NCBI GenBank assembly: GCA_013375405.1
Contig: JABXJU010000055.1
Location: forward strand, 1 to 22,587
Source: Candidatus Helarchaeota archaeon
Lineage (GTDB): Archaea > Asgardarchaeota > Lokiarchaeia > Helarchaeales > HEL-GB-A
Direction of reading: 5' to 3'
Length of the DNA: 22,587 bases
This document shows positions 22,389 to 22,587 of the stretch, in pieces. Position 1 is the first letter of the stretch, and each line of letters begins with the position of its first letter. The translations under genes and the position numbers were made by a program. The notes below the pieces were generated by a model. That model made no database searches and was not told the DNA's origin. It was given only the letters and a program-made list of their open reading frames with translations.

Positions 22389-22587
22389 ATGAAAGGGGAT
22401 AAAACAAGAGCATTTTTAACACTCTTTTTGATAATAGTGGGGTCCCTTACGGTAATGGGACGTGGCATATCTCCTCATGCTACTGCTAACTTAAATATCG
22501 AAAAAGTGCTGAATTCTCCGGAGATGATTGAGATGATGGAGATAACAAGGGGGTGGTCGATGACCGAGGTGATCTTCAATGAGAGCA
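22389..22587 (+). CDS. start of a secreted protein, runs off the window
   Basis: An open frame from ATG 22389 that continues past the last base (66 codons visible). It begins MKGDKTR, followed by a hydrophobic stretch (AFLTLFLIIVGSLTVMG) and a small-residue region before ANLNIEKVL. This is a Sec signal peptide with no lipobox Cys. AGGTT lies about nine bases before the start. The mature part seen so far (EMMEITRGWSMTEVIFNES) does not identify a family. Confidence 0.65.
   Translation, partial: MKGDKTRAFLTLFLIIVGSLTVMGRGISPHATANLNIEKVLNSPEMIEMMEITRGWSMTEVIFNES

Noticed and set aside
1..22587. CRISPR arrays, insertion sequences, integrases or toxin-antitoxin pairs.
   Set aside because: No regularly spaced repeats, transposase or recombinase motifs were seen on either strand.

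Overview
The window is from an archaeon. Supporting signs are a DNA polymerase D small subunit (DP1), tRNA introns with bulge-helix-bulge (BHB) geometry, an archaeal NOG1-type GTPase, a UPF0248/MJ1316-domain protein, AbrB-PhoU and PhoU-RCK_C proteins, a TFIIB-like zinc ribbon and archaeal TATA boxes. The DNA is AT-rich. An Arf-like small GTPase and a WD40 protein ending in a RING-like finger are eukaryote-flavoured and fit best with an Asgard-type lineage, but no marker here fixes the phylum.

Layout. (1) 1-3600, accessory-looking: a B12-binding radical SAM gene broken by a one-base frameshift, a small membrane ORF, a GC-rich zinc-ribbon gene, a secreted CE15-like esterase and a small membrane protein. 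(2) 3760-7260: a 41-aa TFIIB-like zinc-ribbon ORF divergent from a WD40-RING protein, a small zinc protein, a gamma-carbonic-anhydrase-like trimer protein and an NPP1/Vps62-like protein. (3) 7270-11140: a PUA/PAPS-reductase/ferredoxin fusion, a SAMHD1-like HD hydrolase and a four-helix membrane protein. (4) 11140-13850, minus strand: DP1, an Arf-like GTPase and a small OB-fold protein. (5) 14100-16215: AbrB-PhoU, then a membrane protein with a C-terminal helix-turn-helix whose stop codon lies inside a tRNA-Ser gene. (6) 16238-17310, minus strand: tRNA-Leu, then a QueG-like Fe-S protein. (7) 17560-20158: PhoU-RCK_C (duplicated), the MJ1316-domain protein and NOG1, tightly packed. (8) 20155-22587: an AmmeMemoRadiSam radical SAM enzyme, PRPP synthetase and the start of a secreted protein behind a structured leader.

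The most notable result is two disguised tRNA genes. tRNA-Ser(CGA) can only be folded by removing two introns (positions 29/30 and 37/38). tRNA-Leu(CAG) has an intact anticodon loop, but one intron in the variable arm and another in the T loop. Both give standard type II tRNAs after splicing (84 and 85 nt), and a usual scan could easily miss them. The second notable item is the WD40-RING fusion beside several tiny zinc proteins. I see no CRISPR array, insertion sequence, integrase or complete novel operon-scale defence system.
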